DNA of 64,000 nt from positions 62,001 to 126,000 of the forward strand of contig JAHBYX010000006.1 in assembly GCA_019635735.1 (NCBI GenBank), in the 5' to 3' direction. Source of the stretch: Mesorhizobium sp. Lineage in GTDB: Bacteria; Pseudomonadota; Alphaproteobacteria; Rhizobiales; Rhizobiaceae. The position numbers were made by a program, and so were the translations under genes. This document shows positions 11,035 through 20,003 of the stretch, one piece after another. Under the pieces are notes generated by a model. It was not told the origin of the DNA. It saw only the letters and a program-made list of their open reading frames with translations, and did not search any database. The number at the start of each line of letters is the position of its first letter. Positions within the stretch are counted from its first letter, which is position 1.

Positions 11035-11288
11035 TCCGCCGTCGGCAGCCGCCGCATCGTGAACTCGATGACGTCGCCGGGACGTTCGCGCCAGCTTTCG
11101 ATCGAGGTCCAGTAGGCCTGTTTCGGCCAGCGGTCGAACCATTCGCGGGCTTTCTCGCGGGCGATGGAGCGGGGGAGCGTGAAGGTTTCGCGCAGGAAGC
11201 CGTCGCGGGGAAGGCGTATCCCCTCGGCCCTTTGCCGGTCCAGACTTCGTTTCAGGCCGTCCAGCGGCGGCCGTGTCGGAGTGCCCAA
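11031..11288 (-). CDS. small conserved hypothetical protein, divergent from hemF
   Basis: An 85-residue basic protein without signal or membrane segments, with the stretch IAREKAREWFDRWPKQAYWTSIESWRERPGDVIEFTMRRLP. The start codon is TTG 11288, supported by an AAGGAGG 7 nt upstream, one of the strongest ribosome-binding sites in the window. It is transcribed divergently from hemF across an 88-nt gap. I do not recognise a named family. Confidence 0.75.
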   Translation of the reverse strand: MGTPTRPPLDGLKRSLDRQRAEGIRLPRDGFLRETFTLPRSIAREKAREWFDRWPKQAYWTSIESWRERPGDVIEFTMRRLPTAD

Positions 11289-11376
11289 GCGACATCCTCC
11301 TTGACCCGTCTGGATTGGAGATTAGGGATCGAATCTGCAAAAGACGAGTCCTTTGTGGACCGAGCGGAGTGCGCGG

Positions 11377-12288
11377 ATGGAACGGCCCGAGATCCCGGCA
11401 GGGCTGCCGGCGGACATCGAAACCAAGAAAGCCACGGCCCGCGCCTGGTTCGAGGAATTGCGCGACCGCATCTGCGCGGCGTTCGAGAAGATTGAGGACG
11501 ACCTGACGGGGCCGCAGTCGTCCTGGTCGCCCGGCCGATTCGAGCGCACGCCCTGGCTGCGCAAGGAGGGCGAAGGCGGCGGCGGGGTGATGTCGATGAT
11601 GTACGGCCGCGTCTTCGAGAAAGTCGGCGTCCACACCTCCACCGTGCACGGCGAGTTCTCGCCGGAGTTCCGCAAGCAGATCCCGGGCGCCGATGAAGAC
11701 CCGCGCTTCTGGGCCTCGGGGATTTCGCTGATCGCGCATCCGCACAATCCGAACGTGCCGGCCGTCCACATGAACACGCGCATGGTCGTGACCTCCAGGC
11801 AGTGGTTCGGCGGCGGGGCGGACCTGACGCCGGTGCTCGACAGGCGCCGCACGCAGGAGGACCCGGATTCGCTCGCCTTCCACCGGGCGATGCAGTTCGT
11901 CTGCGACAAGCACGCGGTGGCCGACTATCCGCGCTACAAGCAATGGTGCGACGAGTATTTCTTCCTGCCGCACCGCAACGAGCCGCGCGGCATCGGCGGC
12001 ATCTTCTACGACTGGCTGCATTCCGGCGAGGACAAGGGTGGCTGGGCCGCGGACTTCGCCTTCACCCAGGACGTCGGCCGCACCTTCCTGGTGGTCTACG
12101 ACCATATCCTGCGCCGAAATTTCAACGCCAACTGGAGCGACGCCGACCGCGAGGAGCAACTGATCCGCCGCGGCCGCTATGTCGAGTTCAACCTGCTCTA
12201 CGATCGCGGCACGACGTTTGGCCTCAAGACCGGCGGCAATGTTGAGTCGATCCTGTCGTCGATGCCCCCGGAGGTGAAGTGGCCGTAG
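11377..12288 (+). CDS. hemF: oxygen-dependent coproporphyrinogen III oxidase
   Basis: Converts coproporphyrinogen III to protoporphyrinogen IX using O2, a late step of heme synthesis in the cytoplasm. The 303-residue product has the HemF landmarks [41 protein letters not shown], the [10 protein letters not shown] block and [17 protein letters not shown] (11366-11369) is 7 nt from ATG 11377, so I prefer that start over the in-frame ATG at 11353. The heme product is used by cytochrome b nearby, although the genes are not in one operon. Confidence 0.97.
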   Translation: MERPEIPAGLPADIETKKATARAWFEELRDRICAAFEKIEDDLTGPQSSWSPGRFERTPWLRKEGEGGGGVMSMMYGRVFEKVGVHTSTVHGEFSPEFRKQIPGADEDPRFWASGISLIAHPHNPNVPAVHMNTRMVVTSRQWFGGGADLTPVLDRRRTQEDPDSLAFHRAMQFVCDKHAVADYPRYKQWCDEYFFLPHRNEPRGIGGIFYDWLHSGEDKGGWAADFAFTQDVGRTFLVVYDHILRRNFNANWSDADREEQLIRRGRYVEFNLLYDRGTTFGLKTGGNVESILSSMPPEVKWP

Positions 12289-12306
12289 CCGCTTCGCCGA
12301 TTTACG

Positions 12307-12495
12307 TCACTCCCTCACCAGCGACCTGAGCTGGCCCGCCGGCAGGTCGGCGATCTGGGCGAGGTCCATCGCGTCGAGCTGCGGATGCGACAGAGGATCG
12401 CGCAGCCAGTCGGCGCAGGCGGCCGCACAGCTTGCAGCGAAGGTGCGCGGCGAGTGGGCGCGATGGGACAGCAGGCTCGTCAAAAACTTCAGCAT
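12307..12495 (-). CDS. DUF1127-like small basic protein
   Basis: A 62-residue product: MLKFLTSLLSHRAHSPR, then a helical CAAACADWLRDPLSHP, then LDAMDLAQIADLPAGQLRSL. The 'DPLSHP...MDLxxIADLPAG' pattern resembles small alphaproteobacterial proteins related to DUF1127/YjiS. A GGAGG lies 5 nt upstream of ATG 12495. It is divergent from the LysR gene at 12588, so the LysR protein may control it; this is positional inference. Confidence 0.65.
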   Translation of the reverse strand: MLKFLTSLLSHRAHSPRTFAASCAAACADWLRDPLSHPQLDAMDLAQIADLPAGQLRSLVRE

Positions 12496-12587
12496 TGCAG
12501 CCTCCGTTCGTTCTCACAGGCTGACAATGCGCCTGAAATGCCGCTTTCTCAATGGAGATTGGTTCGCAGTTGATATAGAAAAACTGC

Positions 12588-13499
12588 ATGAAACGCCTCT
12601 CCCGGTTCCATCTCAACGGCCTCAAGGCCCTAGAATCCGTCGGGCGGTTGGGCTCGCTGCAGGCCGCGGCCGACGAGCTCGGCGTCACGCCCGGCGCCGT
12701 CAGCCAACATCTGATCCGGGCTGAAGGCCAGCTCGGCCGTCCGGCCTTCACAAGGTCGAGCAAGGGACTGGTGCCCACTCCGCTCGGATTGCGGCTGCTG
12801 CCGCCGCTCACCGCCGCGTTCCGCGCACTCGACGAGGCGCTCGCCGTCGCCGACGAGGATCGCGAGAGGGCGTTGACCGTCTCCGTCGCGCCGGTTCTGG
12901 CCTCCAAATGGCTCGTTCCGCGCCTGCCCCGCTTCCGCGCCGCGCATCCGGAGATCCGCATCCGCATCGATGCGACGATCGATATCGTCGATCTCGAAAC
13001 GTCGGATGTCGATGTCGCCTTGCGCGTCGGCCGCGGCGACTGGACGAATGTCCGCCTGCGCCGGCTGCTGCCGATGGAAGTGTTTCCGGTCTGCGCGCCG
13101 GGCCTGGCCGAGACGCTGCGCTCGCCGGAGGATCTCTGTAACGCCCCCGTCGTGCTCGATTCGGGCTCGCCCGGCCTGTGGGACCATTGGCTCAGACCTT
13201 ACGGGATGACTGAAGCCGATCTCGGTCCGGCTGATCTCTTCACCGATGCCTCACTGTGCGCCGATGCGGCGATCGGCGGCCAGGGCGTCATGCTCGGCTG
13301 GCACACGCTGTCCGTCGACGCGTTGCGCGCCGGGCTTCTCGTCGCCCCCTTCCCCCAGGCGGTGGATATCGGCACGGCTTATTTCGCCGTCACCTCGCCC
13401 AACCGCCCGGAAAGCAGGCAGGTCAAGGCGTTTGTCGCCTGGATCGAGGAGGAGATGGCGGCGACGGCGCGGGAATTCGCGCGACCGCCGGGGAGATAA
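12588..13499 (+). CDS. LysR-family regulator (GcvA-like)
   Basis: A 303-residue transcription factor. Residues about 6-65 form the LysR helix-turn-helix (LKALESVGRLGSLQAAADELGVTPGAVSQHLIRAEGQLG), followed by the co-inducer-binding domain that starts with LTVSVAPVLASKWLVPRLPRFRAAHP, typical of the GcvA subgroup. It is divergent from the DUF1127-like gene across 92 nt, the usual LysR arrangement. No ligand can be inferred. Confidence 0.93.
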   Translation: MKRLSRFHLNGLKALESVGRLGSLQAAADELGVTPGAVSQHLIRAEGQLGRPAFTRSSKGLVPTPLGLRLLPPLTAAFRALDEALAVADEDRERALTVSVAPVLASKWLVPRLPRFRAAHPEIRIRIDATIDIVDLETSDVDVALRVGRGDWTNVRLRRLLPMEVFPVCAPGLAETLRSPEDLCNAPVVLDSGSPGLWDHWLRPYGMTEADLGPADLFTDASLCADAAIGGQGVMLGWHTLSVDALRAGLLVAPFPQAVDIGTAYFAVTSPNRPESRQVKAFVAWIEEEMAATAREFARPPGR

Positions 13500-13579
13500 T
13501 GCGTTTGGCGCCCCGGCGTACACGCTCTTGCCGCATTTCCGGCTATGCTTGCGGGCACAAAAAGGAAGGGAGAAACGCC

Positions 13580-13765
13580 ATGAAGGAATTCCACTGCGGC
13601 TCGCTGGTGCCCGGTTGCGAATGGCATACGCGTCACGAGGAAGAAGCTGAAGTCATGCGCCGCGCCGTCCAGCACATGCGCGAGACGCACGGCGAAAACG
13701 TCATCCGCGAATCGATGATCGACGCGATCCGCTCGCGCATCGAGAAGGTACGCCACGCCGCCTGA
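13580..13765 (+). CDS. DUF1059 domain protein
   Basis: A 61-residue protein fully covered by DUF1059: MKEFHCGSLVPGCEWHTRHEEEAEVMRRAVQHMRETHG. The Cys/His pattern (C6, C13, H16, H19) suggests metal binding, but the function of the family is unknown. AAGGAAGGGAG lies just upstream of ATG 13580. An intrinsic terminator follows at 13799-13825. Confidence 0.88.
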   Translation: MKEFHCGSLVPGCEWHTRHEEEAEVMRRAVQHMRETHGENVIRESMIDAIRSRIEKVRHAA

Positions 13766-13798
13766 CGCCGGGCCGAGCATCGTTAACAGATCTTTCTG

Positions 13799-13825
13799 CC
13801 TGCGGCCGCGCCGGCCACAGGTTTT
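13799..13825 (+). terminator. intrinsic terminator after the DUF1059 gene
   Basis: CCTG-c-GGCCG / CGGCC-a-CAGG forms a stem with one mismatch and a 3-nt loop (13799-13821), directly followed by TTTT (13822-13825). It separates the DUF1059 gene from the TadG-like gene. Confidence 0.75.
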
Positions 13826-13926
13826 GCATGTAATTACAAGACGTTCCGTAACCTTAAAATAACTCCTGTCTGTCACTTCAAGACGAGCAACAGGCATTCC
13901 AGCCTTTCGCGGCGTCGGAGACAGGC

Positions 13927-15390
13927 ATGTTCAAGCAGTTCCTCAAGGCCCAGGGCGGCAATTTCGCGAGCTTCGCGGCCCTGGCATCGTTGCCGCTGAT
14001 ACTGGCGGGCGGCGTCGCGCTCGACTACACGCGCTACCTTTCGGCCGAGAAGCATCTGCAGGATGTCGCGGACGCCGCGGCATTGGCGATCGCTGCCTCC
14101 GACGGCGAGGACGAGAGTGAGCTGCGCGCGCTCGCCGAGAAATATGTCAGCGGCAACCATTCCGAGAGCCGTATTCAAGACCTTTTAGTCGCCAGCCTCG
14201 ACATCGGGGAAGATCAGGTCGACCTCGAACTCAAGGGCCGCCTGAAGACCTCCTTCATGGGTATCGTTCGATACGACTGGCTCGACGTCAGCGCCTCCTC
14301 GCTTGCCGTGCGCGCGGTGACCGGCAGCGTCGAGTTGGCGCTTGTGCTCGACAACACATGGTCGATGTCCGAGAAAGACAGCTACGGCGTCACCAAGATC
14401 ACGACCCTTAAGAAGGCGGCCGGCGCGCTGGTCACCGAACTGATGAGCAATCCGAAGGCTGATGTCAGCATCGGCCTTGTCCCCTATGCCGACTACGTCA
14501 ATGTCGGAACGAAGTACCGCAGTGAGTCCTGGCTGTCGGTTCCTGCCGACTATGATGTAGAGCCGAAGCCGAAGGTCTGCGAGATCAAGGACGTCACCTC
14601 AACGCCGTGCCTCGCGTACGCGCCGAAATATTCCTGCACGACCTATGTCGACGGCGTAGCGCAGGCGTCGACCTGTGGCGGACAATGCGTGAAGAACGGC
14701 ACGCCCTATACCGAGAAAAAAGAAGTCTGCAGTGGTGGCGGCAGCGTCACGAAATACCGCTGGTACGGCTGCATCGGCTCGCGCATGTCCGGCACGACGC
14801 GCCTCAATGACGGGTCACCGGCCGTCACCTATCCCGGCTATGTCGAGACCAGCCAGAAATGCCTCAACCCGATCGTGCCATTGAGCAAGAACAAGGCGTC
14901 GCTCGCCTCGGCAATCGACGGGATGATCATCAACATATCGAGCTACAAGCCCTATACGTACATCCCCGCAGGGATGATCTGGGGCGTGAACCTTCTCTCA
15001 CCGACCGCCCCCTTCAAGGAGGCGGGCGCCTATGACGCGAAGAACGTCGCGCCGCGCAAGGCGATTGTGTTGATGACGGACGGCGAGAACACGCTGCGCT
15101 TCAACTCCGGCAACGGCCGCCACGCGTCGCTGAGCAGTACCGCTGCCACCGCGGCGACGCAGCTCGCGCAGACCAATGCCGACACGAAGGCGATCTGCGA
15201 CTACGCCAAGACGAACAAGATCGAGATCTTTTCCGTCGCGTTCATGGTCGACAATGTCGACGCCAAGAGCATCCTCGAATACTGCGCCACCGACACGGAG
15301 CACTATTTCGACGCGTCGGATCCCGACAAGCTGATGGCCGCCTTCTCCGGCATCGCCCGCTCGCTCAGCCAGGTGCGCCTGGCGCGGTAG
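13927..15390 (+). CDS. TadG-like pilus-assembly protein with VWA domain
   Basis: A 487-residue protein. The N-terminus (GGNFASFAALASLPLILAGGVALDYTRYLSAEKHLQDVADAAALA) is the TadE/TadG-like hydrophobic segment found in Flp pilus systems. A von Willebrand A-like domain follows from about residue 138 (LALVLDNTWSMSE; the MIDAS-like DxTxS variant) with a Cys-rich insertion (about residues 218-325). GGAG precedes ATG 13927 by 6 nt. No other tad/cpa genes lie in the window, so this is an orphan copy. Its 3' end overlaps the convergent cca gene by 26 nt. Confidence 0.88.
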   Translation: MFKQFLKAQGGNFASFAALASLPLILAGGVALDYTRYLSAEKHLQDVADAAALAIAASDGEDESELRALAEKYVSGNHSESRIQDLLVASLDIGEDQVDLELKGRLKTSFMGIVRYDWLDVSASSLAVRAVTGSVELALVLDNTWSMSEKDSYGVTKITTLKKAAGALVTELMSNPKADVSIGLVPYADYVNVGTKYRSESWLSVPADYDVEPKPKVCEIKDVTSTPCLAYAPKYSCTTYVDGVAQASTCGGQCVKNGTPYTEKKEVCSGGGSVTKYRWYGCIGSRMSGTTRLNDGSPAVTYPGYVETSQKCLNPIVPLSKNKASLASAIDGMIINISSYKPYTYIPAGMIWGVNLLSPTAPFKEAGAYDAKNVAPRKAIVLMTDGENTLRFNSGNGRHASLSSTAATAATQLAQTNADTKAICDYAKTNKIEIFSVAFMVDNVDAKSILEYCATDTEHYFDASDPDKLMAAFSGIARSLSQVRLAR

Positions 15391-16630
15391 CCCGCGTCAG
15401 CAGTTCCTCCCGCGTCAGGGCGAAGTTCGCTGCGATCCAGTCCGCCTCGAGCCGGCGCAGCAGGTCGCCCATCGCCGGGCCGGGAGCAATGCCGAGCGGC
15501 TGCAGATCCTTTCCGGCGACCGGGAAGACGGGTCGCTTCCACGTCGAGGCGAATTTCAGCAGTCGGCCATATCCTCCCGCCTCGATCATGTGCCTGTCGC
15601 TTGTGCCCGCATAGGAGCGGGCCGAGGCGAGCGCCAGCATCAGCCGGTCGCTGCAAGCCTGAAGATCGCCGCCATAGAGCAGCCTGGCGAAGACCGCCTC
15701 CGCCATGTCGTGGGCCGGAAGCGGCGCCGAGGCCCAGGCGAGGAGCCGGTCGCGTTCGCCGTTGGAGAGTTTCAGGCGCTCCGCCAGTTCGACCATCCGC
15801 GCCGGGTCGGGCGGGACGATCGCTTCGAGCCGAAGCAGGGGATCGGCCAACCAACCCAGATCGCGCTCGGCGGCGACGAGACCGTGGATCGCGTCGATGC
15901 CCCATTTCTCCGTTTCCGGCAGCACGAGGTTCAGCACGCCTGCCTGGCGCATCCACAACAGCGCGCGCGAGGGGTCGGAGGCACCCAGAAGCTTCTTCAT
16001 TTCCGCCCAGATGCGCTCGACCGAGAGCCGCGAGATGCCGTCCTTCAGCCGCGCGCAGGCCAGAAGCCCCGCGGCGTCCGGCCGTCCGCCCCCATACTGG
16101 GCGAAGAAGCGGAAGAACCGCAGGATGCGCAGATAGTCCTCGCGGATGCGGGTTTCGGCGTCGCCGATGAAGCGGATGGTGCGCGTCTCGAGATCCGCCA
16201 GTCCGCCGACCAGGTCGATCACGGTTCCGTCCGCCTCCGCGTAGAGCGCGTTGACGGTGAAGTCGCGGCGGCCCGCATCGACTTTCCAGTCGCGGCCATA
16301 GGCGACCGTGGCGCGCCGCCCGTCGGTGGCGATGTCCGAGCGCAGGGTCGTGACCTCGTGCGGCACGCCGCCGGCGATCACCGTGACCGTACCGTGCTCG
16401 ATGCCGGTCGGGACCGCCCGGAAGCCGGCGCCTTCCGCGCGGCGCACGGTTTCGTCGGGCAGCGTGGTCGTCGCGATGTCGATGTCGGTCACCGCTTCGC
16501 CAAGCAGCGTATTGCGCACCGCGCCGCCCACGACGCGGGCGCTGTCGTTACCTTCCGAAAGGACGGCAAGCAGCTTCTGCAGCGACGGATCGCCGAGCCA
16601 GGCCGCGCCCGCGACCGAAGTGCCGCTCAT
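15365..16630 (-). CDS. cca: CCA-adding tRNA nucleotidyltransferase / poly(A) polymerase family
   Basis: Class II nucleotidyltransferase that adds or repairs the tRNA 3' CCA end, or a poly(A) polymerase paralog; the two are hard to separate by eye. The 421-residue product has the head-domain signature RVVGGAVRNTLLGEAVTDIDIATT (about residues 33-56), the RRDFTVNALYAEADG block and RIREDYLRILRFFRFFAQYG. It overlaps the upstream Nudix gene by 4 nt, as part of the DUF1285-Nudix-cca operon. Confidence 0.93.
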   Translation of the reverse strand: MSGTSVAGAAWLGDPSLQKLLAVLSEGNDSARVVGGAVRNTLLGEAVTDIDIATTTLPDETVRRAEGAGFRAVPTGIEHGTVTVIAGGVPHEVTTLRSDIATDGRRATVAYGRDWKVDAGRRDFTVNALYAEADGTVIDLVGGLADLETRTIRFIGDAETRIREDYLRILRFFRFFAQYGGGRPDAAGLLACARLKDGISRLSVERIWAEMKKLLGASDPSRALLWMRQAGVLNLVLPETEKWGIDAIHGLVAAERDLGWLADPLLRLEAIVPPDPARMVELAERLKLSNGERDRLLAWASAPLPAHDMAEAVFARLLYGGDLQACSDRLMLALASARSYAGTSDRHMIEAGGYGRLLKFASTWKRPVFPVAGKDLQPLGIAPGPAMGDLLRRLEADWIAANFALTREELLTRATAPGAPG

Positions 16631-17265
16631 GCGTATAACCTGTCGTGAACGGCGCGGATGATGCCGGCCGTGACGCCCCAGATGTGCCTGCCGTCATAGG
16701 GCATCGTGTAGAAGTAGCGCTCGATATTGTTCCAGATCCGGCTGTCGGTCTGGTGGTTCGCCGCGTCCATCAGGAAATGCAGTGGAACTTCGAACGCGTC
16801 GTCGACCTCGTCGGCATTGATCGTCAGCGTGAAGCCCGGCCGCACCACCGACAGCACCGGCGTGATCCGGAAGCCGCTGCCGCTGTAATAGTCCGAGAGG
16901 CGACCGACGATCTCGATGTGGTCTGCCTTGAGCCCGATCTCCTCGTCGGCCTCGCGCATCGCCGCGGCCTCCACCGAAACATCGCCCGGATCGACGCGTC
17001 CGCCGGGGAAGGCGACCTGGCCGGGATGGCTCTTCAGCTTCTCCGTCCGCTTGGTCAGAAGCATGGTCGCCCCGTCCGGCCTGTCGACGACGGGAACGAG
17101 AACGGCCGCCGGACGCAGCCCGTCGCGCACGATTGTGCCGCGAAAGGCGGGATTGAGCCGGTGATCGCCGAACACATCGTCGCCCGGGGCGGACGCGGCG
17201 CGGCGAAGCGCCCGGTCCCGGAAATCGGCAGCCGAATAGGGCTCTAGCGTCCGCTGGTCCATCAT
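16627..17265 (-). CDS. Nudix hydrolase, probable CoA pyrophosphatase (NudL-like)
   Basis: A 212-residue pyrophosphohydrolase. The Nudix box GGRVDPGDVSVEAAAMREADEEIGL is intact. The preceding LLTKRTEKLKSHPGQVAFPGG is the NUDIX_CoA (NudL) signature, which points to cleavage of coenzyme A derivatives. ATG 17265 and 17262 are adjacent and overlap the stop of the DUF1285 gene; the 3' end overlaps cca by 4 nt, so the three genes are translationally coupled. Confidence 0.92.
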   Translation of the reverse strand: MMDQRTLEPYSAADFRDRALRRAASAPGDDVFGDHRLNPAFRGTIVRDGLRPAAVLVPVVDRPDGATMLLTKRTEKLKSHPGQVAFPGGRVDPGDVSVEAAAMREADEEIGLKADHIEIVGRLSDYYSGSGFRITPVLSVVRPGFTLTINADEVDDAFEVPLHFLMDAANHQTDSRIWNNIERYFYTMPYDGRHIWGVTAGIIRAVHDRLYA

Positions 17266-17897
17266 TCCCCGCTCAGCCGCTTTAGCTTCTCGACGGGCAT
17301 GATCGGGAACACCGTGCCCTTCGAGCGCACGGCGAACATGGCGCGCCCGCCGACATCGATCTCTTCGCCGTGCTCGACCAGTTCGTACATCACCGGCCGC
17401 GCCACCAGCGCTTCCAGCCGCCCACGCACGTGCACATACGGCTTGAGCCCGCCGGTGGCGTCCTCGTCGACGAAGCGCAGGGGATGATCCGGGCCGGCTT
17501 CGACCACGTCGCCGACATTGGTGCGGAAGGTGAGTACCTGAGCTTCGCGCTTACCGGACACGTCGACCTCGACCGCCACGAAGGGCGCGTCGACGACCCG
17601 GATGCCGACCTTCTCCACCGGCGTGACGAGATAGGTCCTGCCGTCCTCGTCCTTGCGCAGAACGGTAGAAAAGAGCTGCACCAGCGGCATGCGCCCGATC
17701 GGCGTGCCGAGATAGAACCAGGTGCCGTCGGCGCGGATCTCCATGTCGAGGTCGCCGCAGAAGGGCGGATTCCAGCGCTCGACCGGCGGCAGACCCTTGC
17801 CGGCCCGCGCCGCGCGCGAGATCAGCGCCGACAGCCCCGCCGTGTCGCGGGCCGCTGCGAGCGTCTCCTGTGGGCTGGTGTCCGTGTCCTGCTGCAT
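17262..17897 (-). CDS. DUF1285 domain protein
   Basis: A 211-residue cytoplasmic protein matching the DUF1285 pattern: PPVERWNPPFCGDLDMEIRADGTWFYLGTPIGR near residue 36-68, then a beta-rich second half. Function unknown. I prefer ATG 17897; a GTG two codons upstream is possible and neither has a good Shine-Dalgarno. It is the first gene of the overlapping DUF1285-Nudix-cca operon. It is divergent from the MoxR gene, with 184 nt between. Confidence 0.88.
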   Translation of the reverse strand: MQQDTDTSPQETLAAARDTAGLSALISRAARAGKGLPPVERWNPPFCGDLDMEIRADGTWFYLGTPIGRMPLVQLFSTVLRKDEDGRTYLVTPVEKVGIRVVDAPFVAVEVDVSGKREAQVLTFRTNVGDVVEAGPDHPLRFVDEDATGGLKPYVHVRGRLEALVARPVMYELVEHGEEIDVGGRAMFAVRSKGTVFPIMPVEKLKRLSGE

Positions 17898-18081
17898 GGT
17901 CACGAAATAGTCACTGTTGTTCCGCTTGTCAGCCTAGGTCAGTGATTTAAGTTCATCTTGCAGCGCAGCGAACATGCGAGTCGTCCGACCGCCTCTTGCG
18001 ACGATCGCTGGCAAGACGAAAGCCGGCCCGGGCCGCGTCTCGAATGCCGCGACCGGGCACTCCTCCAAGGGATTGAGCCGC

Positions 18082-19089
18082 ATGAGCGCGATGACGAAGG
18101 AAGCCGGGATCAGCGAGAAGGAGATGGTCGCCGAGGCCGAAAAGGCGCTCAACGACATTTCCAGGATCCGCGCCGGCGTCGGCAAGGTCATCTTCGGGCA
18201 GGAAAGCGTGGTCGAGCGCACGCTGGTGGCGCTCCTGGCCGGCGGTCATGCGCTGCTGGTCGGCGTGCCGGGCCTGGCGAAGACCAAGCTGGTGGAGACG
18301 CTGGGCGTGGTGCTTGGCCTCGATTCGCGCCGCATCCAGTTCACGCCGGACCTGATGCCGTCCGACATCCTGGGCTCCGAGGTGATGGAGCAGGACGATC
18401 AGGGCAAGCGCGGCTTCCGCTTCATTCCGGGCCCGATCTTCGCCCAGCTGCTGATGGCCGACGAGATCAACCGCGCGAGCCCGCGCACCCAGTCGGCGCT
18501 GCTGCAGTCGATGCAGGAGTATCACGTCACGGTCGCCGGCCACCGCCACGACCTGCCGGCGCCCTTCCACGTGCTGGCGACCCAGAACCCGCTCGAGCAG
18601 GAAGGCACCTATCCGCTGCCCGAGGCACAGCTCGACCGCTTCCTGATGCAGGTCGACATCCTCTACCCCGAACTCGCCGCCGAACGGCGCATCCTGCTGG
18701 AGACAACCGGCGTCAGCGAGGCGAAGGCCGAGAACGTGCTGACGGCCGAGCGCCTGCGCGCCATCCAGCTCCTGATCCGCCGCATGCCGGTGCCCGAGAG
18801 CGTCGTCGAGGCGATCCTGACCCTGGTGCGCTCGGCCCGTCCCGGCAGCGGCAATGCCGACACCGACAAGCATGTCGCCTGGGGTCCGGGCCCCCGCGCC
18901 AGCCAGGCGCTGACGCTGTGCGCCCGGGCGCGTGCGCTTTACGAAGGCCGCCTCGCACCTTCGGTCGACGACGTGCATGCGCTGGCCGAACCCGTGCTCC
19001 AGCATCGCATGGCGCTCACCTTCGCGGCGCGCGCCGAGGGCATGCATGTCCGCGACGTCATCGCACGGCTGGTGAAAGCGGCAGGCTGA
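18082..19089 (+). CDS. MoxR-family AAA+ ATPase
   Basis: A 335-residue AAA+ chaperone-like ATPase. The MoxR core is intact: Walker A-type loop GVPGLAKTKLVETLG, Walker B ADEINRASPRTQSALLQSMQE and sensor-1 VLATQNPLEQEGTYPLPEAQLDRFL. ATG 18082 is chosen because AAGGGA lies about 9 nt upstream and homologs start near here; the frame is open further upstream. It leads a four-gene operon with DUF58, DUF4159 and a VWA-like membrane protein; the next start overlaps its stop by 1 nt. Confidence 0.93.
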   Translation: MSAMTKEAGISEKEMVAEAEKALNDISRIRAGVGKVIFGQESVVERTLVALLAGGHALLVGVPGLAKTKLVETLGVVLGLDSRRIQFTPDLMPSDILGSEVMEQDDQGKRGFRFIPGPIFAQLLMADEINRASPRTQSALLQSMQEYHVTVAGHRHDLPAPFHVLATQNPLEQEGTYPLPEAQLDRFLMQVDILYPELAAERRILLETTGVSEAKAENVLTAERLRAIQLLIRRMPVPESVVEAILTLVRSARPGSGNADTDKHVAWGPGPRASQALTLCARARALYEGRLAPSVDDVHALAEPVLQHRMALTFAARAEGMHVRDVIARLVKAAG

Positions 19090-20003
19090 TGGCCGCATCG
19101 ATCGGCGAAGCCACCACACCGGTCGCCACCAGCGAGGCGCTGGCGCGCGCCCGGCTGCGCGCGTCCTTCGTGCCCGACCTGCTGGTCGAGGCGCGCCGCG
19201 TCGTCAACACCGTCATCGCCGGCTGGCACGGCCGCCGCAGGCGCGGCATCGGCGAGAATTTCTGGCAGTTCCGGCCCTATGTCGAAGGCGATTCCTCGCG
19301 CATCGACTGGCGCCGCTCGGCCCGTGACGAGCACATCTACGTCCGCGACAAGGAGTGGGAGGCCGCGCACACGGTGTGGCTGTGGGCCGACCCGTCGCCG
19401 TCCATGCTCTACAAGTCGAGCCATGCGACCGTGTCGAAGGAATCGCGCGCGCTGGTCTTGATCCTTGCCCTTGCCGAACTTCTGTCGCGCAGCGGCGAGC
19501 GCATCGGCTGGCCGGGCCTCACCGATCCGTTCTCGGCCCGCAACGGCGCCGAGCGTCTCGCCTCGCATCTGGCGCACGCGACGACGCTTGCCTTCCGGCC
19601 GGACGTATCGTCCGTCCGGCGCTTTTCCGACATCGTCATCGCCAGCGATTTCCTCGACCCCGTCGAGGAAACGATGGAGTGGCTGGACGTTCTCGCCCGC
19701 CACGGCGTGCGCGCCCACCTGATCGAAGTGGCCGATCCGGCCGAGGAAAGCTTCCCCTATTCCGGCCGCACAGAATTCCGCGATCCGGAGACGGGCGCGA
19801 AGCTGACCGCGGGGCGCGCCGAGACGCTGGCCGATGATTACCGGAACGCCTATGTGGCGCGGCGCCAGCAATTGGCTTCCTGGGCGACTCGGCTCGGCTG
19901 GAGCTACACGGTGAACCATACCGACCGGCTCGCGTCGGAAGCGCTGGTGCGCGTCCATGCAGCTATGACCGTCGACGGCCATGCCTCCGGAGGCCGCCCA
20001 TGA
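19089..20003 (+). CDS. DUF58 domain protein
   Basis: A 304-residue cytoplasmic protein. The DUF58 signature is visible as GENFWQFRPYVEGDSSRIDWRRSARDEHIYVRDKEWEAAHTVWLWADPSPSM, where the last part is a VWA-like metal-binding motif. DUF58 proteins accompany MoxR ATPases in membrane-complex assembly systems; the role here is inferred from that pairing. ATG 19089 shares its A with the MoxR stop (TGATG), and the 3' end overlaps the next gene by 4 nt. Confidence 0.92.
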   Translation: MAASIGEATTPVATSEALARARLRASFVPDLLVEARRVVNTVIAGWHGRRRRGIGENFWQFRPYVEGDSSRIDWRRSARDEHIYVRDKEWEAAHTVWLWADPSPSMLYKSSHATVSKESRALVLILALAELLSRSGERIGWPGLTDPFSARNGAERLASHLAHATTLAFRPDVSSVRRFSDIVIASDFLDPVEETMEWLDVLARHGVRAHLIEVADPAEESFPYSGRTEFRDPETGAKLTAGRAETLADDYRNAYVARRQQLASWATRLGWSYTVNHTDRLASEALVRVHAAMTVDGHASGGRP